Below the pieces are notes generated by a model. The model saw nothing but the letters and a program-made list of their open reading frames with translations, made no database searches and had not been told where the DNA came from. A DNA stretch of 64,000 bases from Scenedesmus sp. ARA3 (lineage: Eukaryota > Chlorophyta > Chlorophyceae > Sphaeropleales > Scenedesmaceae), in assembly GCA_004335835.1 (NCBI GenBank), contig RWJK01001792.1, positions 146,488-210,487 of the forward strand, in the 5' to 3' direction. The position numbers and the translations under genes were made by a program. How positions within the stretch are numbered: the stretch's first letter is position 1; every line of letters begins with the position of its first letter. This document shows, in pieces, positions 11,009 to 35,085 of the stretch.

Positions 11009-12006
11009 GCAGCAGGTGCAGCTGCATATGAGTCCGTTGACGCTGTGGAGCCGTCAGCACAGCTGTAAAACACTACTAGTGGTAAGCAGCAGACCTCCGC
11101 ACCTAAGCAGCAGACCTCCGCACCGCCCTATGGTCCAGCTGCTTGCACAGACTGTACAGACATGCAGGTAACAAGCATCATGCAGTGTAGTGTCTTTAAA
11201 GGCATTAGTGATCCTAGCTGCCGTGTGATGTCGTATTTCAAGCGCGCGCACATGCCTAGGTGTGCAACTTCCTGTTGCAGCTGCTGCTAGCCTGGCAGGG
11301 CCTGTACAGATGCTGATACACCAGCCCATCTCTTTTTCCTCTTGTTCAAGTCCAGCTCAGTGTGCAAAGCAGCAGCTGCCAGTTTCGGAGCTGCAGCCTG
11401 CTGCGGCTGCAGCATGTATGCTGAAGATCACACACCTTCCACGATTAGGGTGCGCAGCAGTGGCAGGCTGCAGATGCTGTCAGGCAGTGAAGCCAGCCCA
11501 TTGTTTGTCACCAGCAGCTCTGCAGCAAGTAGCAGTAGTACTGACATGTGTCAGTTGATGCGCAGCCATTGCCGTGGCACTGCCATGGTAGCACGCTGGC
11601 AGTTGCTCTGCTTGGTAGGCTTCGATTTGGATTGCGGGTCACTGCTGTACCGTGCTACGTTGATGAATTACTCCACAATGCATCTAGGAAATGCTGCAAA
11701 GTATGTATGCAGCAGCGGTGCAAGCAAACCATAAATGCACAGCAGGTGTCCCTGCTGCTGCTGCTGCTGCTGAAGCTGCTTCACATGCCATGCACCCCAC
11801 TCACCGTGCAGCTGCGTAACCTGACCTAAGCTCTGAGGCAGCTCCGTCAGCTGTGCGCAACCAGACAGCTCGGCAAACGTGAGGAAGCTTGGCAGCTGCT
11901 CTGGCACTTTGCCGCTGCTCTCTTCAAGCCGCTGCTCCAGCGTCTTGCCAGTAACACGCAGCTCATGCTTGTTGTTATCTACACAAGCTTGTACCTCCGG
12001 CCACAT
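6047..12006 (-). CDS. LRRC47-like protein: leucine-rich repeats plus B3/B4 domain
   Basis: Ten exons splice in frame: 12006-11805, 11519-11436, 10957-10881, 10638-10564, 10256-10107, 8894-8820, 8210-8006, 7716-7344, 6982-6844 and 6238-6047. All use GT-AG and give 523 residues. The N terminus (MWPEVQACVDNNKHELRVTG) and the leucine-rich repeats at about residues 45-220 (for example LPDSICSLPLLRTL, LPEGLFSLPKLHTLNVSRN) are followed by a basic linker (LKEGRLKNIITHIKKHG). A region at about 290-365 (GIRPHLVCAVLRGVNF, CNKRAAAAIGTHDMDKL) matches the B3/B4 fold that LRRC47 shares with the phenylalanyl-tRNA synthetase beta subunit. The order, start and end agree with animal LRRC47 (583 residues). Its molecular role is poorly known. 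Every intron from 5 onward contains copies of a neighbouring exon edge. The gene is divergent from the PFO gene. Confidence 0.9.
6320..6705 (-). repeat. Four tandem copies of the LRRC47 exon 10 start (intron 9)
   Basis: Intron 9 holds four degenerate copies of the first 35 or so bases of exon 10 with its CTGCAG acceptor. Their exon-start equivalents lie at 6355, 6463, 6588 and 6697 (true start 6238). Each encodes VLLxVSSSxSL and then diverges. Copies 1 and 3 (6355, 6588) share extra flanking sequence, as do copies 2 and 4, so a unit of about 233 bp was itself duplicated. Confidence 0.9.
7028..7082 (-). repeat. Degenerate duplicate of the LRRC47 exon 9 start
   Basis: This copies the first part of exon 9 (6982-6930) including the CCCCGCAG acceptor, with one missing base that breaks the frame. 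It lies in intron 8, about 95 bp upstream of the true exon on the minus strand. Confidence 0.8.
7822..7905 (-). repeat. CTG/CAG tract plus duplicate of the LRRC47 exon 7 end
   Basis: Positions 7878-7905 copy the exon 7 3' end with its GTGAGCAGC donor; the original is at 8030-8001. The adjoining plus-strand CTG run (7822-7880) is a CAG run on the gene strand immediately after the donor. Confidence 0.75.
8296..8456 (-). repeat. Two degenerate copies of the LRRC47 exon 7 start
   Basis: Copies at 8296-8326 and 8417-8456 resemble the exon 7 start (8210, VLKEGRLKN) and its acceptor, spaced about 115-120 bp. They lie in intron 6 and carry substitutions that spoil the acceptor or frame. Confidence 0.75.
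8697..8750 (-). repeat. Duplicate of the LRRC47 exon 6 3' half
   Basis: On the minus strand this reads EGNPFDDKKMPK, identical in peptide to the end of exon 6 (8894-8820), but continues without the GTACGAG donor. It lies about 110 bp downstream of the true exon end, within intron 6. Confidence 0.85.
9016..9370 (-). repeat. Three further copies of the LRRC47 exon 6 start, 150-bp period
   Basis: Exon-start equivalents lie at 9045, 9196 and 9345, against the true start at 8894, a period of 149-151 bp. Each copy carries the CTGCAG-like acceptor and encodes ELASAPKLKSL. It then passes into the same about 100-bp non-exonic sequence rather than the real exon's LLLEGN continuation. Only the last copy on the transcript (8894) is complete. 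Confidence 0.92.
9595..10060 (-). repeat. Four degenerate copies of the LRRC47 exon 5 3' end and donor
   Basis: Copies near 9605-9660, 9855-9925, 9968-10003 and 10036-10070 resemble the end of exon 5 (ALTAVPQ with a GTGTGT donor). The 9855-9925 copy extends furthest and also includes the GLLDLAMAHC codons. They lie in intron 5 at irregular spacing. Confidence 0.85.
10325..10380 (-). repeat. Duplicate of the LRRC47 exon 5 start
   Basis: This copies the exon 5 5' end (ALPRCLVKLPK; true start 10256) with its acceptor region, about 120 bp upstream on the transcript, in intron 4. Confidence 0.75.
10962..11014 (-). repeat. CAG/CTG tract forming the LRRC47 exon 3 acceptor tract
   Basis: A nearly pure plus-strand CAG run is a CTG run on the gene strand. 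It ends directly at the CAG acceptor of exon 3 (10957) and so stands where a polypyrimidine tract is expected. Confidence 0.85.
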
Positions 12007-13443
12007 TGTGTGCGATCAGACGCCTAGAGGCTAAGATCGCCGAGACAGTTGTGGCACGCACGGAGACCAATGATGGGAGGAGATAGCAGCTGCACCTTTC
12101 GCTTCACGGCTGGATTTGAGGCGAATACGTGTACGCTGTCGCCTGTCGTGTTTGCATCATGTCGGCTTGCATAGCACCAGCTGATAACAGGGAAATGTAC
12201 TGCCTTTGTCATTCAATGTATCAGGCTTTATGTGAAGAGCAGCACCGCAGCAGAAGGGGCCTTAAAATGGAAAATGGGGAATAAACGCACCTGTTTCCAA
12301 TGGGAGACGGGCAGGAGTGGGAGCTATCTGTGGGAGGCGGTGCTTGCCCTGCGGTGCAAATGGCTGACTCGGAATTATCTCCAGGAAGGTAGCAATATCG
12401 GACTTGTATAGCGGATCAAAAACAGGTTGGCATGGCACGTGCAATTCTAGATGTGATACACCATAACAGCAGGTTGCGGGGTAGGGCAAAGAAAATTGAT
12501 GTGTTTGTGGCGCCGTGTGGTGGGGTCACTGTACAGTCACGGTGGTACTTGAAAATTGACGTCATCAACGCAGCGGCAGATCCTGCAGACCCTGGAGCGC
12601 TATCAGATGGCTCAGTTTCTGCTACAGTCGCGTGTTCAGCCACCTGCCAGGCTGGTCGATTCCAGGCAGCAGCATGCCATCAGTGCCACTAGAGGAATTT
12701 GGGTTCAGGCGGAGGGATATGCCAGGCTCACTTGGCAGCAGGCCCCCACAATGAAGTTCCTTTTAGACCCTTACATTGATCAGCAACCTATACATACATA
12801 AACAATCGTTTATCATTGGCAGTGACAATGGATGACACCCGAGCAGTTCAGCAGCTGACGTGGCGAGTGTCATTCACGACGTGCTGTTCACCTGCGGTAG
12901 TTGAAGAACCTGTCGCAAGCATAACAAAAGTCAAGCAGTTCGTATGGATTTGATTATGTAACGATTGGAACGCTCTACTGTCGATGTGTTTTCGAATTCT
13001 GTATTGACGCACTCACAGGCGTGCCACGCCGTTCAGGAACATGACATATTGCCAAGTATCATAGGGAGATGCATTTGCCGCTAACACAGGGCGTACTGGG
13101 TGCAAGGTGGGCGCTTCAGGCGTGCACGGGAGGAAGGCATGCGCACTACGTTGATGTCGATGAATGTTCTGTGTCCCATACGTCTGCTTAGAGTTTTAGT
13201 ACCAGCACAAGCTGCTGCGTCCTTCTGCAAGCACAACCCTAGAGCTTCCGAAACGTTTTATGCCCCAGTCCTCCTAGCGCTGTAAACATGACCTAGGTAC
13301 TCATCTTGGTAGAGTAAGAAGCTGTTATCGCCTTTATATCCCGCAGGAGTCTGGCTGGGCACCAGCAGCTGCAGCAACATCTTTGGCAGCACCATCCTTG
13401 GCAGCAGCCTGGAAGCAGAGCATGCAACCTTCAACCTTCAACC
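12007..13443. promoter_or_regulatory. Divergent intergenic region between the LRRC47-like and PFO genes
   Basis: About 1.4 kb separates the two divergent start codons and must hold both promoters and 5' untranslated regions. A TATA-like CTTTATATC lies at 13332-13340, about 105 bp before the PFO start. GTAC cores occur several times but not clearly above chance. No coding sequence or repeat array is evident. Confidence 0.5.
13332..13340 (+). promoter_or_regulatory. Candidate TATA box of the PFO gene
   Basis: CTTTATATC in an otherwise GC-balanced stretch about 105 bp upstream of the PFO start codon. Sequence match only. Confidence 0.3.
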
Positions 13444-26364
<12,921 letters not shown>

Positions 26365-26444
26365 CGATATTTAGTGATACGGCAGCAGGAGGTGTGCGCA
26401 TGGCAGGTGCGGCAGCAGATCCTGGCTAAAGAATAGCAGCAGCC

Positions 26445-26480
<36 letters not shown>

Positions 26481-26815
26481 ATGACGGCGGCTGCAGCAGG
26501 AGGTGGACGCACGGCAGGCGTGGCTGCACAGGCTTGCCACGCAGCAGCTGGAGCAGCTGCAGCAACTGCATGTGCTGCCCAAGCACAGCCTTGGAGTGCG
26601 GTAGGCATGCAGCCTGGCTGCGTCTGCTGAGCTGCAGGCGCAGTTGCAGCAGGAGGTGGGCGAACGACAGGCGGGGCTGCAGATCCTGGCAAAAGAACAG
26701 CGACAGTGGCAGCAGCAGCAGTGACGGCGGCTGCAGCAGGGGGTTGACGCACAGCAAGCGCGGCTGCAGTTGCTTGCCAGTGAGCAGCAGCAGCAGCAGT
26801 AATGGGTGCATCTGC
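26365..26815 (+). repeat. Degenerate copies of the PFO last-exon end after the stop
   Basis: Four or so stretches (26380-26450, 26485-26570, 26612-26725, 26728-26800) resemble the sequence coding SAELQARLQQEVEARQAW and LLAKEQQQQQ of exon 26. They contain stops and lie in the presumed 3' untranslated region. Confidence 0.85.
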
Positions 26816-28732
26816 TGACGTAGCAGCAGGTATATTTGTTGCAGGCATATGGTGTGAGCCGCAGTATCTATGGCATGTGGTTTGTGCATTTGTATTACGC
26901 AGTTTTCACTCTTGTTTTGTTTCCACCAGATCTCTAGCATAAAAAGCAGGTCTATGTTTTGCTGTCTGAGGCATGCCTCCTCATATGGTGACGCCTCAAT
27001 TTTTGTCAGCGCCAGCATTGTACAGGTTGCTTGCATGCGTGAATGATCAGGCAGCTCAGTGTGTGCGTGGCAAGTGTGTTGCTGTCATTTGTCATTTAGT
27101 ACTGGAGCAAGCTACGCACGCATTTTGTATCACAGACACTGCATATAAGTTTTGTCAGTGGCATTTTTGCTGCGGTGAGAACCATGTCTTATCAGCTGCT
27201 ATGCCACAAAGGTTGAGTATTTTCCTGCAGCCGGAACCCAATGCACAACAGCAGGCCCCTGCTGCAGCGCTGCACAGCAGCTGTGAGGCATATCAGCCAG
27301 TGTGTGAGAGGCATTGTGTTATTAGTGTGCTGCTGCATCTTCAACAGCAGGCAACCACAGGTGTCCGGCATTTTAGCACGTGGCACTTGCTGCGTGCCTC
27401 TGCAAAGAGCTGTTTTTTGGTCAAGCAGCAAATAGGCAGTGAGCCTGCCGTGCTCCGCTGTGAGCCCTGCTGGTCTGTGCCAGTAGTGCCGGTACCTCTC
27501 AAGTGTAGTGCGTGTCAGGCGTGCATGCGGCGCTGTACACATGACTGGCTGTGTGCTGCTGTTTGCAGTGCACAGCGTTATAAAGTCAGTATCATCCCAT
27601 GCCTTGCATGCGTGCTGGAGCTGGTATGCACGCCACAGCAACATGTGGCGGCATGTGTTCACTGAGCCACCTAGGCACCTGTGTAGGATGGGTTGCAAGC
27701 ATTGCGGAAGTCGTGCGACATTGGGCCACTCTGTGCATAGGATGAACTCAATCGTGCGCTGGGCAGAGTTGCCAGAGCCTTGAGCCGCCAGCAATCAGCG
27801 CATTCGGACACATTTTTGGAACACAATCCGCCTTGTGCATGTGGTAAGTGTGAGTGTCAGCCCTGGGATAGCTTTGACAGTCCAGCATTCTATGTCCTTG
27901 TCAACTAACCTGGCACGCAGCCTGAGCTGTTGTGAACTTGTGCATTTTCCTCGTCTCCAGCGTGTATTGGCTACAATGCTGGGTGCCGCATCTGTGTGGA
28001 ACATGTTTGCTACCGGTGACAGGCTCCGGGTGATGCCATTTTCTGTGCACCAGCGTTTTCACATACAGTGTGTCGCGCTGCTCTGGCCTGCAGCAGTTGG
28101 CTTGCATCATCTACCGACAGATGACAGCATCATCATCTTCAACCACACTTGGCAGGTGTTTCAGGCCGCATGTCGTGTGGTGCTTGGGTGTTCTGGTTGG
28201 GTGTGCAGCTGCGTTATATTGATTGAAAGGACTGCCTGGGTACGCTGATGTGGTTGCCTTTGCAGCTTAGTGCCACATCTGGGTGCTTGGTGTTGTATGG
28301 GCAGCACTGCAACTGTTACAGCTAGCGCTAGGCTACCATGGTAGATGGCCAGACATCTCAGCTCAGCTGAGCAGTGCAGTGCATCATTGGGAGCCAGCCG
28401 ACATGCAGTGCTGGGCAGGTACTGCATGATGGTGGTGTATGCATGCTTTAATCACTTTTGAGTCTCCCTGATCAAATGTTTAAGCTCGCAGCTTGAGCTA
28501 TCCATGACAGGGTGCCATGGTCCGTCCAAGGTTGCCAGCTGCACTGCTGCTTGTAACACTGCAAATCCAAGCCTCGTGCACTGGATGAACCTCAGCTACG
28601 CATGCCACTTTAAGTTTCATACTCGCTTTCTTTGTACCGGCTTGCAATCGCTTTCATGCCAGCTAGATTTGAATCGTTTAAACAGTAAGGCTTCGCGTTC
28701 GCCCACAACAGACTCGCAGCAAGCTCAGCAGC
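26816..28732. other. Intergenic; nothing recognised
   Basis: This stretch lies between the PFO 3' repeats and the first MYND gene. Frames stay open in places on both strands but give no recognisable peptide. No TGTAA polyadenylation signal is seen until about 28553. The last 150 bp resembles, loosely, the region upstream of MYND copy 2. Confidence 0.45.
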
Positions 28733-29552
28733 ATGCAACGCCTCAAATTGGGTCGTCATGGCGAAGTTCACAATGTTTTGAAAGAGCTGGTAGAGGGCGA
28801 CATCGAGGTCTTCGGCAGGCTGCAGCCGAGGCTGTACATAGCCCTGCCAGTGATCCAGCAGCAGGCTGAAGAGCGAGGCACGCTAGCCATAGTCATCGAC
28901 AGCAACAGCGAAAGGCTGTCACTGCTGCAAGCTGCGGCTGCAGCGGCTAGCAGAGGCTTAGCTTTGGCGCCTCTTGGGGCCAGCAGCAGCAGTAGCAGCT
29001 CTTCAACATACAGGCAGGGGTTGCTGTGCATAGCACGCTGTTGCGACGTAGCAAATGCAATGGTAGCTGGGCGTGTCAGCAGCACGTCTGTTACCTATGA
29101 CAGGCGTGCACAGGAGGAAGCCGCTGTGGCGGTGCAATCAACAGGTGCGCAGATCATGTGCTGAGTCATGACATGGTGATCACCACAAACGAGCAGCATG
29201 AAGCTGCGCGTTGGGCACCTGCGCAGTGCCACCTGTAAACGGCAGTCAACGCAGGTATCAGCTGCAGCATAATAAGCACAGCTTTGTGTTCATACTGCAT
29301 CCTACAGAGCCTGCTGCATCCTCAGGCCGTTTCATGCACCTTGCGGCGGACCCAATTGATTACTGCTCAATGTTGGTCATGCCGTGCAGGGCTGCTGGCA
29401 GCTCTCCCTGCTGCCTGCACTGCAGCAGCAAACATGCTGCAGCACGAGCAGCAGCAAGATTTGGACCCACAGATCACCAGTGCTGTGATGCGGCTAGCAG
29501 CAGCAGAGCTGCAGGTGTTGGAGACCTTTGCCAGCCTTGCTTGGCGAGCACA

Positions 29553-29607
<55 letters not shown>

Positions 29608-31534
29608 TATCTCAGCAATAGCAAGCAGCTAGGCAATGCTGTACTGCCTTCTGTCAAGCTGGCAGCAGCAGTGTTCGCTAACTCAGCTGACCGGGACGGC
29701 ATCATTTCCGCAGTGCGTGTGGCAGAGCAGCTGTGCGCAGCATTATATGTAGAGACGCAGTGCTGCCATGGCGCCGGGCTCAGCAGGGCGCCAGATGCAG
29801 AACTGTTGCCTCAACTTGGCAATCATGACGGCTGCACGCCGCCGTCACAGCAGCTGCTGCGGTCAACAGAGCTACTGCAGTTGCTTGCTGCTGCGCTTGC
29901 TCTCTACGTGCAGCAGTTGGCTTACCTGATGTGCAGCAGCAGCGGAGGCGATGGTCAGAGTGAGTGTGGCGACAACTCACAGCTGCAGGAGGCAGCAGAA
30001 GCATCAGCAGCGTGGGCCAGCGGTTCTGCTGGCAGCTGCGCAGCAGCTCAGCTGCTGCAGGCGGCTGGCTTTCCACAGGTGCAGCACGTGCTGGCATCGC
30101 CAGCTGCCCTGGCTGCTGTTGTTGCCATCCCGCCGAGCAACCTAGAAACCTGGGTGCGAGCGATCAGCGAAGTCATGCAGCATGTGTGGAGCGGCATTGC
30201 AGGCGCATCAGGGTCTGCTCAAGGCAGTGACAGCTGTGGCAGCTGCAGCAGCAGCACTGCTGGTCACCCCGAGCCAGCATCGATGAGCTCTCTTGGCCTC
30301 ATGAGCAGCTGGAATCTTGCACAGCAGCACTACCACCACCAGCAGCAGCAGCAGCAGGCACAGTGTTCACCTGCTGGCCTGCTGCAGCCCTGTGCGCTGG
30401 TCAAGGTGCAGTCTGTGCTGCTGTCGGGCGACCTGACCAGCAAGTGCCCCAACCTGTCTACACTGCTGGAGATGCTGATGACTGCATCACAGAAGAACGG
30501 CGAGCTGCCATTTTTAGTGAAGAATGGCCTGCTGCAGCCGGTGCTGCTGCAGCTGCTGCCACACCTGCAGCAAGTGTCGGCTGACCCAGCCAGCAGTACT
30601 AGCGAGAGCAGCAGGATCAGCAGCTCTTTGAAAGTTGCCAGGCCAAGCTGCTGCTGCTGCTGGCCGATGAAGGCGAGGCGGCTTTGGGGTTGCAGCCTGC
30701 TGGGCCTTTATGACTTTGTGTGTTTTAGCAGACGGCCAGTATAACAGATGGCCCTGTCTAGTATCAGGCTGCTGTCTGCCATCTGAACAGAGCAACAGCA
30801 TCATGCTTCTGTGTAGTAAAGTTTTGAAGCGCCAACTAATGCCAGTCGCTCTCGTGAAGTGGTTTGCGTTCTTGTAATGACGCAGCAGCTGTGCTAGTTG
30901 TTCTATACCTTGTGTCATCCTGCCCTGTTGATTTCCGCATGCAGACGACAACTACCTGGCAGCCCTCTTCGCCGCCATTCTCAGCAGCGGCAGCAGCAGC
31001 AGCAGCAGCACCACCACCAGCACCACCACCAGCAGTCCAGGGCTGCTGCTGTCCTCCTTTGAGGCAGCGCTGAGGCACGGCCGTGGGCAGGACACACCTA
31101 TACACGCCCCGGAGCGCATGCAGACATTTGCGCAAGCCGTTGCCCTTGCCTCCATGCCTGCTGCAGATAAGGCATTGCTGCAGCAGCTAGTCAGCAGCTC
31201 CTTGGATCTGCTAAGTGGTGAGCCCCAGCTGCTAGGCCCGCTGTTTGCGCTGCAAGTGAGCTGCCTGAAGTACGCATGGTGCTGGGTGACTCCCATGTAC
31301 ATGCCCACAAGCATCCTCAGAGCCGTGATGCTTATGGTGGTGCCCACCGGCGACGTATGCTCCTCAGTATTCAACACGATTCAGCTGCGGCTTCAGCAGC
31401 AAGCATGCACCAGCACCACCTGCAGCAGCACCACCACCAGCAGCAGCAGCAGCAGCAGTACCAGCGGTGCAACGAGCCGTGCCCGTGCAGTGACAGGCAG
31501 CCAGCAGCAGGGCTTAGCAGCCAGCCGAGCAGAG

Positions 31535-31568
<34 letters not shown>

Positions 31569-32505
31569 GTGCTGCTGCGGCAGCGCCATGGCTGGCGCTG
31601 CTGAGCCGCTGCCTGTTTGTGACGACCAGCGCACTGGAGGCTGCTGCAAGCGAGGCGCAGAGGCCCCCATCAGCTGGCAGCAGCGAGGCACATGATGCAG
31701 AAGACAGTGAGGAGGATGTGTTTCATGTGCGGTGCGAAGTAGTGGCGTGGTGCGACTGGTGTGCAGGCAAGCTGTCATGCTACATGGGCGTGTCTGACAT
31801 TCCAGCAGACATCCTGCTGCAGCTGAAGCAGCAGGCAGCTGCAGCACTAGTGCTGCTGGACAACCCTCATGTTGATGCAGCAGAAGCCGCAGCAGGCTAC
31901 AGCAGCGTGCAGCAGGTGCTAGCAGAACTTCAGGAGGCAGGCATGCCGCAGCAGCTGCGCACCTTGGCGCAGGCAGTGGCAGGGCGCATCCCACTCAAAA
32001 CCGCATGCAACAACCCCGGCTGTGTGAGCCTAGCGCAGCGCAGCGAGCTGCTGCTGGTGCGCGGCAAGGGCTGTGTCTGTGCGCGCTGCAAGGGCAGCAA
32101 GGTGAGGAAAAGGAAATGGATGCTGCTTCATCTCCTTGCCAAAAAACGCTGGCCGCTTAGCTGTGCAAGCATACTGCTTGGTCCTTTTGATGTACCCTTC
32201 ACATGATCGCCAAGCCAACTAAATTGCCCAATATAAGAGGGTGCTGTGCGTGCATCATGCAGGGAGGAGAAATCTGCCTTGTCATGCTTTCCAGATGACA
32301 TGCACCAATCAAGCACCGCCCACATGTGACCTGCCTGCTACAAGCATCATTCTGGTGTGAGTGTTTCCCTTAGCTGCTGCTGCTGCTACTGCTGCTTCTG
32401 CTGCTGCCGCCGCTCTCTCACTACCAGGTACTGCTGCAAGGCCTGCCAGGTGGAGCACTGGAAGTGGCACAAGGCACTGTGCAAGAGCAAGGCCAAGGCG
32501 GCGGC

Positions 32506-32548
<43 letters not shown>

Positions 32549-32557
32549 CAGCTGTAG
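28733..32557 (+). CDS. MYND zinc-finger protein, type A copy 1 (frame-disrupted?)
   Basis: Exons by comparison with copy 2: 28733-29144, 29390 to about 30675, about 30945-32101, and 32428-32557. Exon 1 starts MQRLKLGRHGEVHNVLKELV; exon 2 is a large Ala/Leu/Gln/Ser-rich helical region. Exon 3 ends with the first half of a MYND finger (CNNPGC then CVCARC) and exon 4 carries the second half (YCCKACQVEHWKWHKALC). Two features suggest decay. The end of exon 2 is one base short relative to copy 2, and its donor reads GC instead of GT. Exon 3 also ends one base longer than in copy 2, so splicing to the conserved acceptor would shift the second MYND half out of frame. Sequencing error or different splicing could also explain this. 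MYND fingers bind proline-rich peptides; no enzyme domain is seen. Confidence 0.6.
29549..29602 (+). repeat. CAG run coding polySer in MYND copy 1
   Basis: A long uninterrupted CAG-type run within exon 2 of copy 1, read as AGC (Ser). The equivalent site in copy 2 (34181-34290) is longer and mixed with CACCAG units. Confidence 0.9.
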
Positions 32558-33170
32558 CAAGGACTGCGGACTGCTGTCATAAGTTGAAGGTCACGGTGTT
32601 GTAAATCCAGTACATCGCCTGTCTTCCGTGGCAACAGCACACTCTCTGCATTGTTGACGCTGGGGCTTCCTATTTGCCTTTGAAGTTGCTGCAACACCTG
32701 CGGCAGGTGGCTGGTGTCGTGGCGAAGGCTGCGCACACAGCAGCATTGCGCCAGTGTGGGCATGGGCGCTCATCTTGCAGGGAGAGCTGGTTTTGCTGAT
32801 AGTGCTGCTGCAGTAGAATATCTCGCTTGCTGAGTGCTTGCTGGTCGCTCGATGGACAGTTCTGAGCACCAGATCATGATGGGACACCTGCAGCTTGCGG
32901 GAGCCGATGGTGCAGCTGCAGCGTTGTGGAGCCGGCATGCAACACTGTGCAAGTACTGCATGGCGGCAGGGCATGCATGTCTTACTGACACGTGACACGC
33001 CATGCCTCACTAAACTATGCCTTGCTGAGGAGGGCAATTTGACACGGCCAGGCTTCCATGGGCAGGACTTTCCTTGTCCAAGGTTGCTCACTGCTGCTTG
33101 TAACAACGTAACTTGTTCCCTCAACTCACGCATGACTGGCAGGTTCGGCATGTTTGTCGACTGTGTCTTG

Positions 33171-33178
33171 TATATAAT
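33171..33178 (+). promoter_or_regulatory. Candidate TATA box of MYND copy 2
   Basis: TATATAAT lies about 110 bp upstream of the copy 2 start codon. Sequence match only. Confidence 0.35.
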
Positions 33179-33285
33179 CTTTTATAGTTTGATCACCGTG
33201 CGCAATCGCTTGCACGCAGGTTTTTTTTCGAATTGTTTGAATCGCGGGGCTTCGCTTCTTTCCGCACCAGGCTCACGCCAGCAGC

Positions 33286-34177
33286 ATGCAACGCTTCAAA
33301 TTAGCACCAGTGGCAGAGGGAGTCAGTGTCTTGAAGGTTCTGGCAAAGAGCGACATCGATGGCTTCGGCAGGCTGCAGCCGAAGCTGTTCAAAGGCTTTG
33401 CACATGATTCAGCAGCTGGCTGGAGAGGAGCCCAGGCTAGCCATTCAAATCACCAGCTCGTTCGACAGGCTTTCACTGGCAGCTGCTGCTGCAGCGGCCA
33501 GCAGGGGCTTAGCTTTGGTGCCTGCCAGGGACAGCAGCAGCAGCAGCAACTTTGCAACATACACGCAGGGACTGCTGTGCATAGCACGGTGTTGTGACGC
33601 AGTGACAGCCATTTCAAGGCTACACAGCACCAGCAGCACATTCACAAGCATGCTGAGGCATGCACAGGTGGAGATCGCTGCGGCAGTTGAGTCGTCAGGT
33701 GCGCAACACAGCACAGAAGCAGTAGCATGGAGCAGTAACATGGAGCAGTAACAACAGCTGCTGCAAGGCCAGTTGTATATGTGGTACCATGTCACAGCTG
33801 CAGCATCAACATGATTATCAGCGACATCATCATGCTGCTGATCAACAGCTGGAGCATATCATATTCTGCTGCTGATATCAACATGCTGCTGATCAATAGC
33901 TGCGTGCATGGTACAAGGGGCGGCACTCTGTTTGCAAATCGTTGTTAGCTGTGGCTGTTACTTCATTCCCGCACGTTATGCCTCACTCTCAATGCTGTGC
34001 AGGTCTACTGGCAGCCCTGCCTGCCGCCTGTGGATCAGCAGCTCAGTTGCTAGAGCAGCAGAGGCGGCGGCAGCAGCAGCAGCAGCTGCAGTCAGACACG
34101 TACTTTGCCAGCGCTGTGGTGGCGCCAGCAGTAGCACAGCTCAAGCTGGTGGAAACCTTGGCTAGCCTATGGCCGCC

Positions 34178-34215
<38 letters not shown>

Positions 34216-35052
34216 CCAGCACCAGCACCAGCACCAGCACCAGCACCAGCAGCAGCAGCACCAGCAGCAGCAGCTGGCAGATCTGCTCGAGCAGCAGCAG
34301 GCAGAGCTGGCTTAGCAGCAGCAGGCAGCTGCGCAATGTCGTCCTGCCTGCTGTCAATCTGGCTGTAACAGTGTTGGCCACACCGACCACGCGCAAAGAC
34401 ATCTGCTACGCAATCAGCTTCGCGACACAGCTGTGCAAAGCCTTGCAAGCAGAGATAACGGCCAGCGCTGATGCCGTGGCCAGCGGGTCTCCTGCGGCTG
34501 TTGTGCTGCTGCCGCAAGTTGGCAGAAACGACAGCTTGACGCCACCTACACAGCTGCAGCACCTGCTGCAGTCAACAGAACTGCTGCGGCTGCTTGCTGC
34601 TGCCCACGCTCTGCACGTGCAGCAGTTGGCGTTCCTATGGCCAAGCAACGACAACAGCAGTGTTGGGGGTGCAATTGATGACAGCTTGCACCCGCTGGAG
34701 GCAGAAGCAGCAGCAGTACTGGTAATAGGGGCTGAGTGGATGGGTGGCAGCAGCGCAGCAGCGCAGCTGCTGCAGGCGGCTGGCTTCCTGCAGCTGCAGC
34801 AGGCGCTGGCATCCCCAGAGGCCCTGGAGGCTGTCATCTCCGAGCCAGCCAGCAGCATCGAAGCAGTGGTGGGACGCATTGAGGATGTGATGCAGTACAC
34901 TTGGAGCAACATGGCAGGCATGCCGCAGTCCATGCAAGGCAGTGACGGCAGCGGCAGCAGCAGCAGCAGCAGCAACGGTGCCAGCAGCACAGATGGCCGT
35001 GCGGCAACAAGCGGCAGCGCGCAAGGCCTAGGAAGCAGCTGCAGCTCTGCCC

Positions 35053-35085
<33 letters not shown>

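Noticed and set aside
12007..13443. GTAC cores as copper or hypoxia response elements for PFO
   Set aside because: About seven GTAC in 1.4 kb is close to random expectation, and no clustered arrangement is seen. Expression data would be needed.
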